From positions 372,001-436,000 of the forward strand of contig LN890288.1 of assembly GCA_900016775.1 (NCBI GenBank): a stretch of DNA of 64,000 bases, given 5' to 3'. The position numbers and the translations under genes were made by a program. This document shows, piece after piece, positions 21,366 to 33,134 of the stretch. Positions within the stretch are counted from its first letter, which is position 1, and each line of letters begins with the position of its first letter. Under the pieces are notes generated by a model. The model worked only from the letters and a program-made list of their open reading frames with translations, was not told the DNA's origin and did no database searches. The DNA is from Serratia symbiotica (GTDB lineage Bacteria; Pseudomonadota; Gammaproteobacteria; Enterobacterales; Enterobacteriaceae).

Positions 21366-22475
21366 ATGAAACATAATGAATTTTATATGACAAGAGCTTT
21401 TAAATTGGCAAATATGGGACGATTAACTACTTCTCCAAATCCTAATGTTGGTTGTGTTATTGTAAAAGATACAGAAATTGTAGGTGAAGGATATCATTTA
21501 CGTTCTGGTGAATTACATGCTGAAATACATGCACTTCAAATGGCTGGAAAAAAATCACAAGGTGCTACTGCTTATATAACATTAGAACCATGTAGTCATT
21601 ATGGATATACACCTCCATGTGTAAATGCGCTAATTACTTCTGGTATCAAAAAGGTAATTGTTGCTATGAAAGATCCAAATCCTAAAATTTCAGGAAAAGG
21701 ATTATATTTATTGAAAAAAGCAGGAATTAAAGTATTTCATGGTCTCATGAAAATAAAAGGAGAAAAAATTAATAAAGGTTTTTTAAAAAGAATGCGTACT
21801 GGATTACCTTATATACAATTAAAACTTGCATCATCACTTGATGGTAGAATAGCTATGGCTTCTGGTGAAAGTAAATGGATTACCTCATTTCAATCACGTC
21901 AAGATGTTCAACGTTTACGTATAGAAAGTGATGCTATTTTAAGTACTAGTACAACAGTCATAAAAGATAATTCCAAATTAACAGTACGTTGGAATAATTT
22001 AGATAATAACACTCAAATATTTTACTCAAAAAAAAAATTATATCAACCTCAACGTATTATATTAGATAGTAAAAATCTTATAACACCTAAACATAAAATT
22101 ATATCCCAACCTGGTTTAATTCGTTTAATACGTACTCAAGAAGATTCAAATATATGGCCTAATAATGTTAAAAAATGGTTTATGCCATTAGATAAAAATA
22201 TAACAAATTTAATACAAATAATGAAAAAAATAGCAAAATGTAAAATTAATTTCATTTTAGTTGAAGCAGGTTCTAAATTATCTGGAGCATTAATTAATGC
22301 TAAATTAGTAGATGAACTAATTTTATATATTGCACCTAAAATATTAGGTGATACTAGTAAAGGTTTATTTCATTTACCAGAACTTAATAAGTTATCTAAC
22401 GCTCCAAAATTTTTATTTAATGAAATTAAACCAATTGGATCTGATTTACGATTACGTCTTAATATTAAATATTAA
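21366..22475 (+). CDS. ribD: Bifunctional riboflavin deaminase/reductase RibD
   Basis: RibD carries out the second and third steps of riboflavin synthesis: deamination, then reduction of the pyrimidine. The 369-residue protein matches E. coli (367). The zinc site of the deaminase domain is HAE at 51-53 and PC...C at 75-85 (EPCSHYGYTPPC). The reductase domain begins near residue 145 with LKLASSLDGRIA and contains VEAGSKLSGALI. The next E. coli gene, ribE (ribH), is absent. The nusB-thiL pair lies next to it but inverted, converging on ribD. Confidence 0.97.
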   Translation: MKHNEFYMTRAFKLANMGRLTTSPNPNVGCVIVKDTEIVGEGYHLRSGELHAEIHALQMAGKKSQGATAYITLEPCSHYGYTPPCVNALITSGIKKVIVAMKDPNPKISGKGLYLLKKAGIKVFHGLMKIKGEKINKGFLKRMRTGLPYIQLKLASSLDGRIAMASGESKWITSFQSRQDVQRLRIESDAILSTSTTVIKDNSKLTVRWNNLDNNTQIFYSKKKLYQPQRIILDSKNLITPKHKIISQPGLIRLIRTQEDSNIWPNNVKKWFMPLDKNITNLIQIMKKIAKCKINFILVEAGSKLSGALINAKLVDELILYIAPKILGDTSKGLFHLPELNKLSNAPKFLFNEIKPIGSDLRLRLNIKY

Positions 22476-22498
22476 TTTAATAAAAAATATATATTATA

Positions 22499-23476
22499 TT
22501 AATATTTAAAATGATCAAAACCTTTACAAGATATTTTTACTAAATTTTTATACCAATAAAATTTTATGCCTTGAGATAATGAAGTAATATGACCAATACA
22601 AGTACAATTTATATCAAAATTACTAAATGCTAATTCTACTTTAGTACGATTTATATCTGGTACAGTAAAACATAATTCATAATCCTCACCACCCATTAAT
22701 CCAAAATATAATGCTTGATTTATATTTGTATAATGAATTAAATAATGAGATAATGGTAATTTATTTAAATTAATAGAAGCACTACAGAAACTAGCTTTTA
22801 AAATATGTTTTAAATCAGAAATTAAACCATCAGAAATATCAATTGCTGAACTAGCTAATTTACGAAGTATTTTACCTTGTAAAATTCGTGGTTGAGGTCT
22901 TAAGTGACGATTAATAAAATAATTACGAGCTTTTATATTAGAAATATGTAAATTTCCTTTTATAATTTCTAAACCAGCAGCACTATCACCTACGGTCCCA
23001 GTAACATAAATCCAATCACCGATATTTGCACCTTTTCTAGTTAAAGCACAATTCATAGGAATAAAACCATAAATTGTTAAAGTTAAACTTAATGGTCCAC
23101 TAGTAGTGTCACCTCCAATTAATTGCATACCATAATAATTAAGTTGATTAAAAATACTATCACTAAATTTTTTAATCCAACCTTCATTTATATTAGGTAC
23201 AGTTAATGCTAAGGATAACCATGATGGAGTAGCACCCATTGCGGACAAATCACTTAAATTAACTGCTAAAGCTTTCCATCCTAAATCATCAGGATTAATT
23301 TCTGGTAAAAAATGTACACCAGATACTAATGTATCAGTACTAATTGCTAGTAATTGTTTTTTTTTAATTGTTAATAATGCACAATCATCTCCAATACCTA
23401 ATTTTACATCTTTACGATATTTATGTTTATATCGATTGAAATAACGATTAATTAAATCAAATTCACCACATACCAT
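22499..23476 (-). CDS. thiL: Thiamine-monophosphate kinase
   Basis: ThiL phosphorylates thiamine monophosphate to thiamine diphosphate, the active cofactor. The 325-residue protein belongs to the PurM/ThiL ATP-binding family. Metal and nucleotide motifs seen are [44 protein letters not shown], and the C-terminal DISDGL and [10 protein letters not shown]. It follows nusB with 55 bp between, as in E. coli, and converges on ribD with only 23 bp between the stops. No other thiamine gene is present, so substrate may be salvaged. Confidence 0.96.
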   Translation of the reverse strand: MVCGEFDLINRYFNRYKHKYRKDVKLGIGDDCALLTIKKKQLLAISTDTLVSGVHFLPEINPDDLGWKALAVNLSDLSAMGATPSWLSLALTVPNINEGWIKKFSDSIFNQLNYYGMQLIGGDTTSGPLSLTLTIYGFIPMNCALTRKGANIGDWIYVTGTVGDSAAGLEIIKGNLHISNIKARNYFINRHLRPQPRILQGKILRKLASSAIDISDGLISDLKHILKASFCSASINLNKLPLSHYLIHYTNINQALYFGLMGGEDYELCFTVPDINRTKVELAFSNFDINCTCIGHITSLSQGIKFYWYKNLVKISCKGFDHFKY

Positions 23477-23531
23477 TTTTGGTATTCCAAAAATAATTAA
23501 AAATTTAATATATTTATATTTATTTTTATTT

Positions 23532-23945
23532 TTATTTTTTATTTATAATTTGTACTATTTTATCTAATACACCATTTATAAATTTATGACTATCTTTAGC
23601 ACCAAAAGTTTTTGCTAATTCAATTGCTTCATTAATAACAACTTTATAAGGAATATTATTTTGTATTTTTAATTCGAATAATGCAATTCGTAAAATTGCA
23701 TGTTCTATTTGTCCTAATTCATTTAATTTACGTGATAAATAAGGATTCATTAATTTATCTAATATACATATATTCATTATAACACCAGAAAACAATTTAC
23801 GAAAATATGAAATATCAACACCATTTAAATCTTGTTCCATTAAAAACTGATTCTCAACATCTTTTATATTATTTTTAGATATTTGCCAAGAATATAATGC
23901 TTGTACAGTACATTCTCGAGCACGATGACGAGCTGCAGGTTTCAC
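23532..23945 (-). CDS. nusB: Transcription antitermination factor NusB
   Basis: NusB binds boxA RNA with NusE (S10) and takes part in rRNA operon antitermination. The 137-residue all-helical protein matches E. coli (139) throughout: [43 protein letters not shown] and [12 protein letters not shown]. The start is GTG at 23945 with AAGGA upstream. It is a functional partner of SuhB, whose gene is elsewhere in this window and looks retained for the same antitermination complex. Confidence 0.97.
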   Translation of the reverse strand: MKPAARHRARECTVQALYSWQISKNNIKDVENQFLMEQDLNGVDISYFRKLFSGVIMNICILDKLMNPYLSRKLNELGQIEHAILRIALFELKIQNNIPYKVVINEAIELAKTFGAKDSHKFINGVLDKIVQIINKK

Positions 23946-24234
23946 AAAATTTCCTTCTAACTAAAGTTGAGTTAAAATAATTTTATCAATTTTAATAAAT
24001 TAATTTATAATATTTTATTACTTAATAAAAATACTTTATTCAAAATATTTTAATAAACATTAAATATTTTAAAAATATAAATTAAAATATTTAATAAAAA
24101 TAAATATATATAATTTAAAATTTTTAAATAAAATATATTTATAATATAATTAATTATATTTATTATAAAACAAATATAAATTAAATAATTTTTATAAAAA
24201 TGTCTTAAATATAAATATATTTTATTTAAAAATA

Positions 24235-25197
24235 CTAATATAATTTTTTTGCTATTTCCAACCAATCATTTTTAAACGGACGTTTCATATTTTTAATTGC
24301 ATCAAGAATATCATGATGTACTATTTTTTCATTTTGAACACCTATACAACATCCTTTATAACCTTTTAATAATAATGTAATTGCATATGTACCCATACGA
24401 GATGCTAAAATACGATCATATGCAATAGGTTTTCCCCCTCGTTGAATATGACCTAATACAGTGGCACGAGTTTCTCGTTTAGTTTTTTGTTCAATATAAC
24501 ACGCTAATTTATTAATATCACAAATATGTTCAGTAATTACTATTATAGCATGTTTTTTACCTTTTCCAATTCCAACTTTGATTTCATTTACTAAATCTTC
24601 ACAATTAAAAGAAATTTCTGGTAAAATTATAAATTCACAACCTCCTGCAATTGCTGCTGCTAATGTTAAATCACCACAATTACGACCCATAACTTCAACA
24701 ATAGAAATTCTTTGATGTGAAGAAGAAGTATCACGTAAACGATCAATTGCTTCTACTATAGTTTCTAATGCAGTTAAATAACCAATAGTATAATCAGTTC
24801 CAGCTACATCATTATCAATTGTACCAGGTAAACCAATACAAGGAAAACCTTCTTCTGTTAAACATTTAGCTCCCATATAAGAACCATCTCCACCAATAAC
24901 TACTAATGCATCAATTTTTCGTTTTTTTAAATTTTCAATAGCTTTAGCACGAATATTTTTATTTCTAAATTGAGGAAATCGAGCAGAACCAAGAAAAGTA
25001 CCTCCACGATTTATTATATCAGATACGCTAGAACGATCTAATTTTTTCATACGATTTTCATACAATCCAAGATAACCATCATAAATACCAAAAACTTCTA
25101 AACCTTCTGAAAGTGTTGTACGTACTACACTACGAATTACTGCATTCATACCTGGTGAATCACCACCACTTGTTAGTACAGAAATTGTTTTAATCAT
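24235..25197 (-). CDS. pfkA: ATP-dependent 6-phosphofructokinase
   Basis: PfkA phosphorylates fructose-6-phosphate, the committed step of glycolysis. The protein is 320 residues, as in E. coli. The ATP site is [10 protein letters not shown] (10-18) with IGGDGS (101-106). The catalytic aspartate is Asp128 in PGTIDNDV, and MGRNCGDL contributes to the sugar-phosphate site. An AAAGGT site precedes the ATG. Glycolysis therefore seems to be kept as an energy source. Confidence 0.97.
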   Translation of the reverse strand: MIKTISVLTSGGDSPGMNAVIRSVVRTTLSEGLEVFGIYDGYLGLYENRMKKLDRSSVSDIINRGGTFLGSARFPQFRNKNIRAKAIENLKKRKIDALVVIGGDGSYMGAKCLTEEGFPCIGLPGTIDNDVAGTDYTIGYLTALETIVEAIDRLRDTSSSHQRISIVEVMGRNCGDLTLAAAIAGGCEFIILPEISFNCEDLVNEIKVGIGKGKKHAIIVITEHICDINKLACYIEQKTKRETRATVLGHIQRGGKPIAYDRILASRMGTYAITLLLKGYKGCCIGVQNEKIVHHDILDAIKNMKRPFKNDWLEIAKKLY

Positions 25198-25463
25198 AAC
25201 GACCTTTAAATTATAAATTTAATTTTAATAACATTATTTATTGTAATATATTTAAATTTTTTATATAAATTAATTATAATATATTTAATATATAAATAAT
25301 TTAAGTAAATTTTAAGATAAATTAATATTTATAAAAATATAAATTAAATAATTTATATAAAATTATTTAATTAATATCAATTTCTATTTTTTTATAAAAA
25401 TAAATATTTTATAAAAAATATTTAGTATATTATATATTAATTTATAAAAATATTTTAATTTTA

Positions 25464-27053
25464 TTAATGTTCACGTATTTTATAAAAAAATATCTCAGGA
25501 TAACGTTTTTTAATTAAATTAAGATTAACTAAAGTTGAAGTAATATATGATAAATAATTTCCACTATCTAATGCGAGATTAAATTTATTTTTATGTTTAA
25601 ATTCTTCCAACTTTTTAATATTATTACATTTAATCCAACGAACTATAGATATATTAATTAATTCATATACTGCTTCTACATTATATTCATTTCTTAAACG
25701 TGAAACTATTATATCAAATTGCAATATACCAATTGCACCGATAATTAAATCATTATTCATGATAGGACGAAATACTTGTATAGCTCCCTCTTCAGAAAGT
25801 TGTATTAATCCTTTTAATAATTGTTTTTGTTTTAATGGATTATTTAATTTAATACGACGAAATAATTCTGGTGAAAAATTCGGAATACCAATAAATTTTA
25901 TTTTTTCACCTTCAGTAAAAGTATCACCAATTTGAATAGTACCATGATTATATAAACCAATAATATCTCCAGGATAAGCGTTTTTTATTAAAACACGAGA
26001 ATTAGCCATAAAAGTCAATGCATTAGAAATAATTAAATTTTTACCAGTTCGTACTTGATATAATTTTATACCTTTTTTATAACTTCCGGAAACAATTCTC
26101 ATAAAAGCTATACGATCACGATGTTTTGAATTCATATTAGCTTGAATTTTAAAAATAAAACCACTAAATTTTTTTTCTGTAGCCAATACTTTACGAATAT
26201 CTGTTTTACGTGACATAGGTTCAGGTGCGTAATCTATTAAATAATCTAAAATATGATCTATACCAAAATTTTTTAAAGCAGTACCAAAAAATATAGGTGT
26301 TAATGTACCATTTAAAAATTTTTTTTCATTAAATATATAAAATATATTTTTTATTAATATTAATTCTTTTTGTAATTTTATTATTAAATCTTTTTCAATA
26401 AATTTATTTAAATTTAAATTAAATAAACCTTTAATAATTTCAAATTTTTGAATAATTAAACCTTTACTAATTTTATATAAATAAATTTCATCTTTATATA
26501 TATGATATACACCTTTAAATGATTTACCTTCCCCTATTGGCCAAGTAATAGGAACACAATTAATCTTTAATTCATATTCTATTTCATCAATTAATTTTAT
26601 AGGATCACGAATATTACGATCTAATTTATTTATAAAAGTTATTATAGGTGTATTTCTATAACGTGTAATTTCTATAAGTTTACGAGTACGATTTTCCACA
26701 CCTTTTGCAGCATCAATTATCATTAAACAACAATCTACAGCTGTTAAAGTTCGATATGTATCTTCAGAAAAATCTTTATGACCAGGAGTATCTAATAAAT
26801 TAATTAAATTATTACGATATGAAAATTGCATAACTGAAGTAGTAATAGAAATTCCACGTTTTCTTTCTATATCCATCCAATCAGATTTAGTGTATTTATT
26901 TAAACGACGACTTTTTATTTCACCAGCACTTTGTATTACTTGAGCAAAAAGTAATATTTTTTCTGTAATTGTAGTTTTACCAGCATCTGGATGTGAGATA
27001 ATAGCAAAAGTTTTTCGTTTTAAAACTGTATTAATTAATTTACAATTAAACAT
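25464..27053 (-). CDS. prfC: Peptide chain release factor 3
   Basis: RF3 is the GTPase that removes RF1 and RF2 from the ribosome after termination. The protein is 529 residues, equal to E. coli. GTPase motifs are the P-loop SHPDAGKTT at about 20-28, [23 protein letters not shown] and FINKLDR. The C-terminal domain ends KIREH, like the E. coli QTREH. It follows holD on the same strand. In E. coli the order is holD-rimI-yjjG-prfC, so rimI and yjjG have been cleanly deleted here. Confidence 0.97.
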   Translation of the reverse strand: MFNCKLINTVLKRKTFAIISHPDAGKTTITEKILLFAQVIQSAGEIKSRRLNKYTKSDWMDIERKRGISITTSVMQFSYRNNLINLLDTPGHKDFSEDTYRTLTAVDCCLMIIDAAKGVENRTRKLIEITRYRNTPIITFINKLDRNIRDPIKLIDEIEYELKINCVPITWPIGEGKSFKGVYHIYKDEIYLYKISKGLIIQKFEIIKGLFNLNLNKFIEKDLIIKLQKELILIKNIFYIFNEKKFLNGTLTPIFFGTALKNFGIDHILDYLIDYAPEPMSRKTDIRKVLATEKKFSGFIFKIQANMNSKHRDRIAFMRIVSGSYKKGIKLYQVRTGKNLIISNALTFMANSRVLIKNAYPGDIIGLYNHGTIQIGDTFTEGEKIKFIGIPNFSPELFRRIKLNNPLKQKQLLKGLIQLSEEGAIQVFRPIMNNDLIIGAIGILQFDIIVSRLRNEYNVEAVYELINISIVRWIKCNNIKKLEEFKHKNKFNLALDSGNYLSYITSTLVNLNLIKKRYPEIFFYKIREH

Positions 27054-27149
27054 TTTAAAATTCTATAATTAATTTTATTTAATAATATTATACAAAATAA
27101 ATTTTAAATACAAAATAATTAATAAATTTTTAAAAGTATTTTATTAAAA

Positions 27150-27563
27150 TTATTTATTATTAAATTTAAAATATTTTTCATTATTATAAATTTGTTTCCA
27201 TAAAATACGTTTTTCAGATGAATTTTGAGAAAGTTCAGTTAAAATTGGAGTATATAATTTTACACCATCTAATATAAATGATTTTTTTATTCCTATCCAC
27301 CAACTCATATATTTAATATTTTTAGATAAATTTTTGATTTGATATGGTTTTAATTGATATGTTTGTTCTAATTTAAATCCTAAACTATATATTATATCAA
27401 TAAATAATGGATCATTATTACTTAGAAATATATTTGATATAATTAATAAACGTATTTTAGATGATAAATGAATTATTGTTTTATCTTTAACAATATTCGG
27501 AGTACGTAATATCCACTGTGTAATACCTAGTTGTTTTAAAAACCAATTGCGTTTTAATATCAT
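27150..27563 (-). CDS. holD: DNA polymerase III psi subunit HolD
   Basis: HolD links the clamp-loader complex to chi (HolC) and single-stranded DNA-binding protein. The 137-residue product has the same length as E. coli HolD. The N-terminal RNWFLKQLGITQWILR matches RDWQLQQLGITQWSLR, and the C-terminal LTELSQNSSEKRILWKQI matches LTDLRANPTARAALWQQI. The centre is diverged. Position next to prfC supports the call. Retention of this small accessory subunit is notable in so reduced a genome. Confidence 0.9.
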   Translation of the reverse strand: MILKRNWFLKQLGITQWILRTPNIVKDKTIIHLSSKIRLLIISNIFLSNNDPLFIDIIYSLGFKLEQTYQLKPYQIKNLSKNIKYMSWWIGIKKSFILDGVKLYTPILTELSQNSSEKRILWKQIYNNEKYFKFNNK

Positions 27564-27733
27564 ATTTATGTATCTTTATAATTCTTTAAAAAATATTTAT
27601 ATTAATTATATATTTAAATTTAATAAAGATTATTTTTTTTTAAAAAATATATAATTAATATTTAATTTATTATATTATTATTTTATTATATAAAATAATA
27701 ATATAATAAAAATATATAAAACAATATAAATTT

Positions 27734-28366
27734 ATGTCAATAAATAAAATTAACTTATTTCGTATTTTTCTACAATTTCATTTAAGTATCTTAACTTTAA
27801 CATCTTGCATAACAATGATACCTAATGATATAAATAATTTTTATACTTTATCACAATGGAATATACATCAAAAAATAATACATCAATTAAAACAATATAA
27901 AGCTTATGGTTCATTTATTTATATATCTAAAAATAAAAAAATTTATTCAAGATTTTTTTTACAACAATATTCTCCAAAAAATTATCGATTAATAATAACT
28001 AATTTATTAGGAGATATAGAAATAGATATTAATGTATTAGAAAATAAAATAAAATTAATTAATTATAAAAATAAATATTATTATTATAATGCTGAAAAAA
28101 TTTTTAAAAAATTAACCGGTATTACTATACCATTAAATACTTTACATCAATGGATAATTGGATTACCAAATGAATCTAAAAAATTTATAATCAATAATCA
28201 ATATTATTTTGTAAATAAATTTATTTATCAAAAAAATAATTTAATTTGGATAATAAATTATCTGGAGTATGATCATAAAATTAAACCAAAATTACCAAAA
28301 AAAATAGAAATTTTACAAAATAATGAATATATTAAAATAAAAATAAATAATTGGATATTAAAATGA
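27734..28366 (+). CDS. lolB: Outer-membrane lipoprotein receptor LolB
   Basis: LolB receives lipoproteins from periplasmic LolA and inserts them in the outer membrane. The 210-residue precursor has a lipoprotein signal with lipobox LTSC, lipidated Cys at residue 25. Conserved blocks are [38 protein letters not shown] and the C-terminal [11 protein letters not shown], all paralleled in E. coli LolB (207 residues). Its stop overlaps the ispE start (ATGA), preserving the lolB-ispE-prs order. Confidence 0.93.
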   Translation: MSINKINLFRIFLQFHLSILTLTSCITMIPNDINNFYTLSQWNIHQKIIHQLKQYKAYGSFIYISKNKKIYSRFFLQQYSPKNYRLIITNLLGDIEIDINVLENKIKLINYKNKYYYYNAEKIFKKLTGITIPLNTLHQWIIGLPNESKKFIINNQYYFVNKFIYQKNNLIWIINYLEYDHKIKPKLPKKIEILQNNEYIKIKINNWILK

Positions 28367-29216
28367 TTCAAAAATGGCTTTCTCCTGCTAAACTTAATCT
28401 TTTTTTGTATATTACTGGTCAAAATAAAAATGGTTATCATTTATTACAAACATTATTTCAATTTTTAAATTATAATGATATTTTAACTTTTAATTTATAT
28501 AAAGGAAATGAAATTAATTTATTAACACCAATAAATGGCATTTTAAATAAAAATAATTTAATTATTAAAGCTGCATATTTATTAAAAAAATATTATAATT
28601 ATTATAATAAATATAAAAAAAAAATTATGGTGTTAATATTAGCATAGAAAAAAAAATACCAATTGGAGGAGGTCTTGGTGGTGGTTCTTCTAATGCTGCT
28701 ACTACATTAATAGCTTTAAATAAATTATGGCGTTGTGGATTAAATAATAATCAATTAATTAATTTAGGATTAAATCTTGGTTCTGATATACCTATTTTTA
28801 TATATGGACATTCAGCATTTGTTGAAGGTATTGGTGAAAAAATAAAAAAAGCTTATCCTATAGAAAAATGGTATCTTATAGCTTATCCTAATATAAAAAT
28901 TTCTACATCAATTATGTTTAAAGATAAAGAATTAAAACGAAATAATCCAATACGTAGTTTAAATGAATTATTATTAATACCTTATAAAAATAATTTTGAA
29001 TTCATTATAAGAAAAAAATTTAAAGAAGTGGAACAACTTTTTTTATGGATGTTAAAATATGCTCCATCATATTTAACAGGTACTGGTTCTTGTGTTTTTT
29101 CAGAATTTAATTCAGAAAATAATGCTCGTAATGTATTAAAAAAAGCTCCAACATGGTGTAATTGTTTTGTAGCAAAAGGAGTTAATATTTCTCCATTAAA
29201 TTATATAAAAAAATAA
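28363..29216 (+). CDS. ispE: 4-diphosphocytidyl-2-C-methyl-D-erythritol kinase, frameshifted at a poly(A) tract
   Basis: IspE phosphorylates CDP-methylerythritol in the MEP isoprenoid pathway. The first frame, from the ATG at 28363, gives [19 protein letters not shown] and continues to an A10 tract at 28615-28624, then stops at 28647. The rest of the protein continues in another frame from about 28626 ([10 protein letters not shown]), carries the GHMP kinase motif [15 protein letters not shown], and ends normally at 29216. Restoring the frame needs 11 or 8 A residues. The total length then matches E. coli (283). Both halves look under selection, so the gene may be rescued by polymerase slippage; a sequencing error is the alternative. 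Confidence 0.88.
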
Positions 29217-29370
29217 AATATTTATAAATAAAATATAATATTATAAAATAAATAATTAATTTTATTTAATATTTTATATAAATATTTATATTTTTCGAAA
29301 TATTTAATTATTTAAATTTTAATAAATATTATATAAATATATTTCCAAACAATAACTTGAGGGTTATCTT

Positions 29371-30318
29371 GTGCCTGATATGAAACTTTTTACTGGAAAT
29401 GCTATTCCAGAACTAGCAAAAAATATTGCTAATCGTTTATATACTAATCTTGGTAATGCTTCTGTAGGTCGTTTTAGTGATGGTGAAGTAAGTGTACAAA
29501 TAAATGAAAATGTTCGTGGAGGAGATATTTTTATTATACAATCTACTTGTGCACCTACTAATGATAATTTTATGGAATTAGTTGTAATGATTGATGCTTT
29601 ACGACGTGCATCAGCAGGTCGTATTACTGCTGTTATTCCATATTTTGGTTATGCTAGACAAGATAGACGTGTACGTTCTGCGCGTGTTCCAATAACAGCT
29701 AGAATTGTTGCTGATTTTTTATCAAGTGTAGGAGTAGATCGAATCTTAACAGTAGATTTGCATGCTGAACAAATTCAAGGTTTTTTTGATGTACCAGTAG
29801 ATAATGTATTTAGTAGTCCGATTCTTCTTGAAGATATGTTACAACAAAATTTAGAAAATCCTATTGTAGTTTCTCCAGATATTGGAGGTGTAGTACGTAC
29901 ACGTGCAATTGCAAAATTGTTAAACGATACAGATATGGCTATTATTGATAAACGTCGTCAACGAGCAAATACTTCTCAGGTAATGCATATTATTGGAGAT
30001 ACAATAGGTCGTGATTGTATATTAATAGATGATATGATAGATACAGGTGGAACTTTATGTAAAGCGGCTGAAGCATTAAAAGAACACGGAGCTAAACGTG
30101 TTTTTGCTTATGTTACACATCCTATTTTTTCTGGAAATGCAGAAAATAATATTCAAAATTCTTTAATTGATGAATTAATTGTTTGTGATACTATCCCATT
30201 ATCTGTAAATATTAAAAAATTAAAAAATATACGTGTTTTAACATTATCCAGTATGCTAGCTGAAACTATTCGTCGTATTAGTAATGAAGAATCAATATCT
30301 GCAATGTTTGAACATTAA
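29371..30318 (+). CDS. prs: Ribose-phosphate pyrophosphokinase
   Basis: Prs makes PRPP from ribose-5-phosphate and ATP, feeding nucleotide, histidine and tryptophan synthesis. The 315-residue protein is one of the best conserved in the window: [17 protein letters not shown], the VSPDIGG segment, and the PRPP-binding DDMIDTGGT. It starts at GTG (29371) after a TTGAGGGT ribosome-binding site. It is the third gene of the lolB-ispE-prs cluster. Confidence 0.98.
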   Translation: MPDMKLFTGNAIPELAKNIANRLYTNLGNASVGRFSDGEVSVQINENVRGGDIFIIQSTCAPTNDNFMELVVMIDALRRASAGRITAVIPYFGYARQDRRVRSARVPITARIVADFLSSVGVDRILTVDLHAEQIQGFFDVPVDNVFSSPILLEDMLQQNLENPIVVSPDIGGVVRTRAIAKLLNDTDMAIIDKRRQRANTSQVMHIIGDTIGRDCILIDDMIDTGGTLCKAAEALKEHGAKRVFAYVTHPIFSGNAENNIQNSLIDELIVCDTIPLSVNIKKLKNIRVLTLSSMLAETIRRISNEESISAMFEH

Positions 30319-31034
30319 TAAAATAATTTTTATATAATTTTATTTTTAAAAATATTTAACATTGTATATTAATAATATGATTTATTATATTAATAAATAT
30401 TTATTTTTTTGTTTTATTATTTTATTTAAATAAAATTTTATAAAATTAAAATATAATATATATAATATATAAAAATAAAATTATAAATTTTAATAAATTT
30501 AAAATATATTTAAAATATTAATAATTAAAACATATAAATATAAAATAATATTTTTTATTTTATTTTAAAATATATTATTAATCATTTTTTAAATTAATTT
30601 TTTTATAAAAATTATTTATTTTATTTATATATTTAAAATATTTAAAAATATATTATAAATATAAATTAAATAACATTAAAATATAATAAATATATATATA
30701 TATAAAAATAATAAAATATTAAAATATATTTTAATTATATTATATGTATTATATTAATATGAAATTAATTAAATTATATATAAATTTTATTAATAAATTA
30801 TTAATAGATATAAAATATTTATTAAACATTTTTTAATGATATTTAAAATATAAAAACTATATTCAATATAATAACTAACATAAAATAATTATAATTTTAT
30901 AAATTTATAATAATTTTATATAGATTTATATAAAATATAAAATATAAATAATATAATTAATATTAATAATATTTTTTTTTAAAATATTTAAATATAAAGT
31001 ATTTAAAATGATTATAATTTTTTTAAGGAATTTA
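30319..31034. other. Intergenic region prs-kdsC
   Basis: About 700 bp of almost pure A/T with no readable gene or RNA and no hairpin that stands out. It separates two plus-strand clusters and may be the remains of genes eroded past recognition. Confidence 0.5.
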
Positions 31035-31583
31035 ATGAAATATATTATAAACACTTATTATGGTCCAATAAAATCAAATATTTTAATACGTGCTAATAAG
31101 ATTCGTTTATTAATTTGTGATGCAGATGGTGTAATGTCTAATGGTTTAATTTATATGAGTAATAATAATGATGAATTTATGACATTTAATGTACGTGATG
31201 GATATGGTATTCGTTGTTTAAAAATGCATAATATTGAAATAGCAATTATTACTAATCGTTTTACTAACATTTTAAAAAATAGAGCAAAAATTCTTGGTAT
31301 TGATCATTTATATCAAAAACAATTTAATAAATGTATAGCTTTTTATGATTTATTAAAAAAACTTTCTTTAAAAAAAGAACAAGTAGTTTATATTGGTGAT
31401 GATTTAATTGATTGGCCAGTAATGAAACAAGTAGGTTTATCTGTTGCTGTTTCAAATGCTCATCCATTTTTAATAAATAAATCTCATTATGTTACTAAAA
31501 ATCTTGGTGGTCATGGAGCAATACGTGAACTATGTGATATAATTCTTTTATCTCAAAATAAATTGGAAAATTTAAAAATTTAA
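31035..31583 (+). CDS. kdsC: 3-deoxy-D-manno-octulosonate 8-phosphate phosphatase
   Basis: KdsC removes phosphate from Kdo-8-phosphate in LPS core synthesis. It is a HAD-family enzyme of about 182 residues (E. coli 188). The nucleophile and acid are in CDADG (Asp29, Asp31), followed by FNVRDGYGIRC, AIITNR, and GDDLIDWPVM with the metal aspartates. The start at 31035 has AAGGA upstream; an ATG 27 nt earlier adds unmatched residues. It lies 2 bp before lptC, as in the E. coli kds/lpt cluster, but is separated from kdsD. Confidence 0.94.
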   Translation: MKYIINTYYGPIKSNILIRANKIRLLICDADGVMSNGLIYMSNNNDEFMTFNVRDGYGIRCLKMHNIEIAIITNRFTNILKNRAKILGIDHLYQKQFNKCIAFYDLLKKLSLKKEQVVYIGDDLIDWPVMKQVGLSVAVSNAHPFLINKSHYVTKNLGGHGAIRELCDIILLSQNKLENLKI

Positions 31584-31585
31584 AT

Positions 31586-32218
31586 ATGAATATTATAAAA
31601 ATTTTTATAATTTTTTTATTAATTTTCATAATATTAATGTTAATTACTTGGAATATAGAAATTTTTACTTGTAATAAAAAATTAAAATTTATTACCAATC
31701 AAATACCAATATATCAAATTAAAAAAATAATTACTATTTCATATAACTCAATAGGAAAAATAAATTACAAATTAAAAGCAGAAAATATAATATGTAATAA
31801 AAAAAATGAATTAAATATGCTTAATAAAGTTATAATAGGATTTTTTGATAAAAATTCATCAAATACTTGGTTAATATGTTCTAATTACGCTAAATTAAAT
31901 CATAATAAAATATTATATCTTTATGGAAATGTTATTATAAATAATTTAAATTCTATTTTAAAAATACAAAAAATTAAAACTAATAATGCTCAAATAAATT
32001 TAATTAATCAAAATATTTTTTCTAATGAAAAAGTTATTTTTTATGGAAAAAATTTTATATCTTATGGTATGAAAATGTATGGAAATTTAAAAACTAAAAA
32101 AATTGAACTAATTAATAATGTTAAAACTAAATATAATATTCAAAATAAAATAAAAAATTCACAAACTATAAATATTGAATGTAATTTTAATTATCAAGAT
32201 ATTTATCCTAATATTTAA
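31586..32218 (+). CDS. lptC: LPS export protein LptC
   Basis: LptC is the bitopic inner-membrane protein that passes LPS from LptB2FG to periplasmic LptA. The 210-residue protein has one N-terminal transmembrane helix (about 3-23) and a beta-jellyroll-like periplasmic domain rich in I, N and K. Sequence conservation is low, but segments such as YLYGNVIINN and the position between kdsC and lptB support the call. It is slightly longer than E. coli LptC (191). Confidence 0.82.
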   Translation: MNIIKIFIIFLLIFIILMLITWNIEIFTCNKKLKFITNQIPIYQIKKIITISYNSIGKINYKLKAENIICNKKNELNMLNKVIIGFFDKNSSNTWLICSNYAKLNHNKILYLYGNVIINNLNSILKIQKIKTNNAQINLINQNIFSNEKVIFYGKNFISYGMKMYGNLKTKKIELINNVKTKYNIQNKIKNSQTINIECNFNYQDIYPNI

Positions 32219-32369
32219 ATAAAATAATTACAACTTAATTTAAAATAAATAACATAATTATATTATATATTAAAATATTTAAATAAAAATTATTTAAATA
32301 TAAATAAATCATTATATCTTTATATTATTATTAAAAATTTATTTTATATAATAAAATACTTTATTATTT

Positions 32370-33095
32370 ATGAACATACTTATTGCAAAAAACTTAACTA
32401 AAACTTATAAAAATAAAAATATTATAAAAAATATTAATTTAATAATAAAATCTGGAGAAATTGTTGGATTATTAGGACCAAATGGTGCCGGAAAAACTAC
32501 TACTTTTCATATGATACTTGGTATAATTCAACCTGATTCTGGACATATTTTAATTAATCAAAAAGATATTACTTTATTACCATTATATTTACGTGCACAA
32601 TTAGGTCTTGGTTATCTTCCTCAAGAAAATTCAATTTTTCGTTATCTTAATGTAAATGATAATATTATGGCAATATTAGAAATTCGTTCTGATCTTACTG
32701 AAATACAACGTAAAAATCGAAGTAAAGAATTAATGAAAGAATTTAATATTAGTCATTTATACAACAATTTAGGTAAAACGTTATCTGGTGGGGAACGTAG
32801 ACGTGTAGAAATAGCACGTGCACTAGCAGCTAACCCAAAATTTATTTTATTAGATGAACCATTTGCTGGAGTAGATCCTATATCTATAATTGATATTAAA
32901 AAAATTATAAAAAAATTACGTAATTATAATCTTGGTATATTAATAACTGATCATAATGTACGTGAAACATTAAATATCTGTCAACGTGCTTATATTGTAA
33001 ATAATGGTAAATTAATTGCACATGGTACACCTAATATGATTTTACTAAATAATCATGTAAAACGTGTATATTTAGGTGAAGAATTTCATCTTTAA
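32370..33095 (+). CDS. lptB: LPS export ABC transporter ATPase LptB
   Basis: LptB is the ATPase dimer that powers LPS extraction from the inner membrane. The 241-residue protein has Walker [10 protein letters not shown] (36-44), the Q-loop [11 protein letters not shown], the ABC signature [15 protein letters not shown] starting at 138, Walker B FILLDEP, and the switch histidine in ITDHNVRET. It has no clear Shine-Dalgarno sequence. It comes before lptA, the reverse of the E. coli lptA-lptB order. Confidence 0.97.
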   Translation: MNILIAKNLTKTYKNKNIIKNINLIIKSGEIVGLLGPNGAGKTTTFHMILGIIQPDSGHILINQKDITLLPLYLRAQLGLGYLPQENSIFRYLNVNDNIMAILEIRSDLTEIQRKNRSKELMKEFNISHLYNNLGKTLSGGERRRVEIARALAANPKFILLDEPFAGVDPISIIDIKKIIKKLRNYNLGILITDHNVRETLNICQRAYIVNNGKLIAHGTPNMILLNNHVKRVYLGEEFHL

Positions 33096-33110
33096 AAATT
33101 ACATTCTAAA

Positions 33111-33134
33111 ATTAAATATTTTTAAATATTTAAT
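33111..33134 (+). terminator. Weak terminator-like hairpin after lptB
   Basis: An 11-bp perfect stem, ATTAAATATTT (33111-33121) and its complement (33124-33134), with a 2-nt loop, follows the lptB stop by 15 bp and leads into T-rich sequence. It is pure A/T and could be chance. Confidence 0.3.

Noticed and set aside
24050..24265. Minus-strand 71-codon open frame overlapping the end of pfkA
   Set aside because: It is nearly all I, L, N, K, Y and F, the product of random A/T sequence, overlaps pfkA out of frame, and resembles no family.
31495..31698. Minus-strand open frame across the kdsC-lptC junction
   Set aside because: It is antisense to two real genes and is of low complexity.
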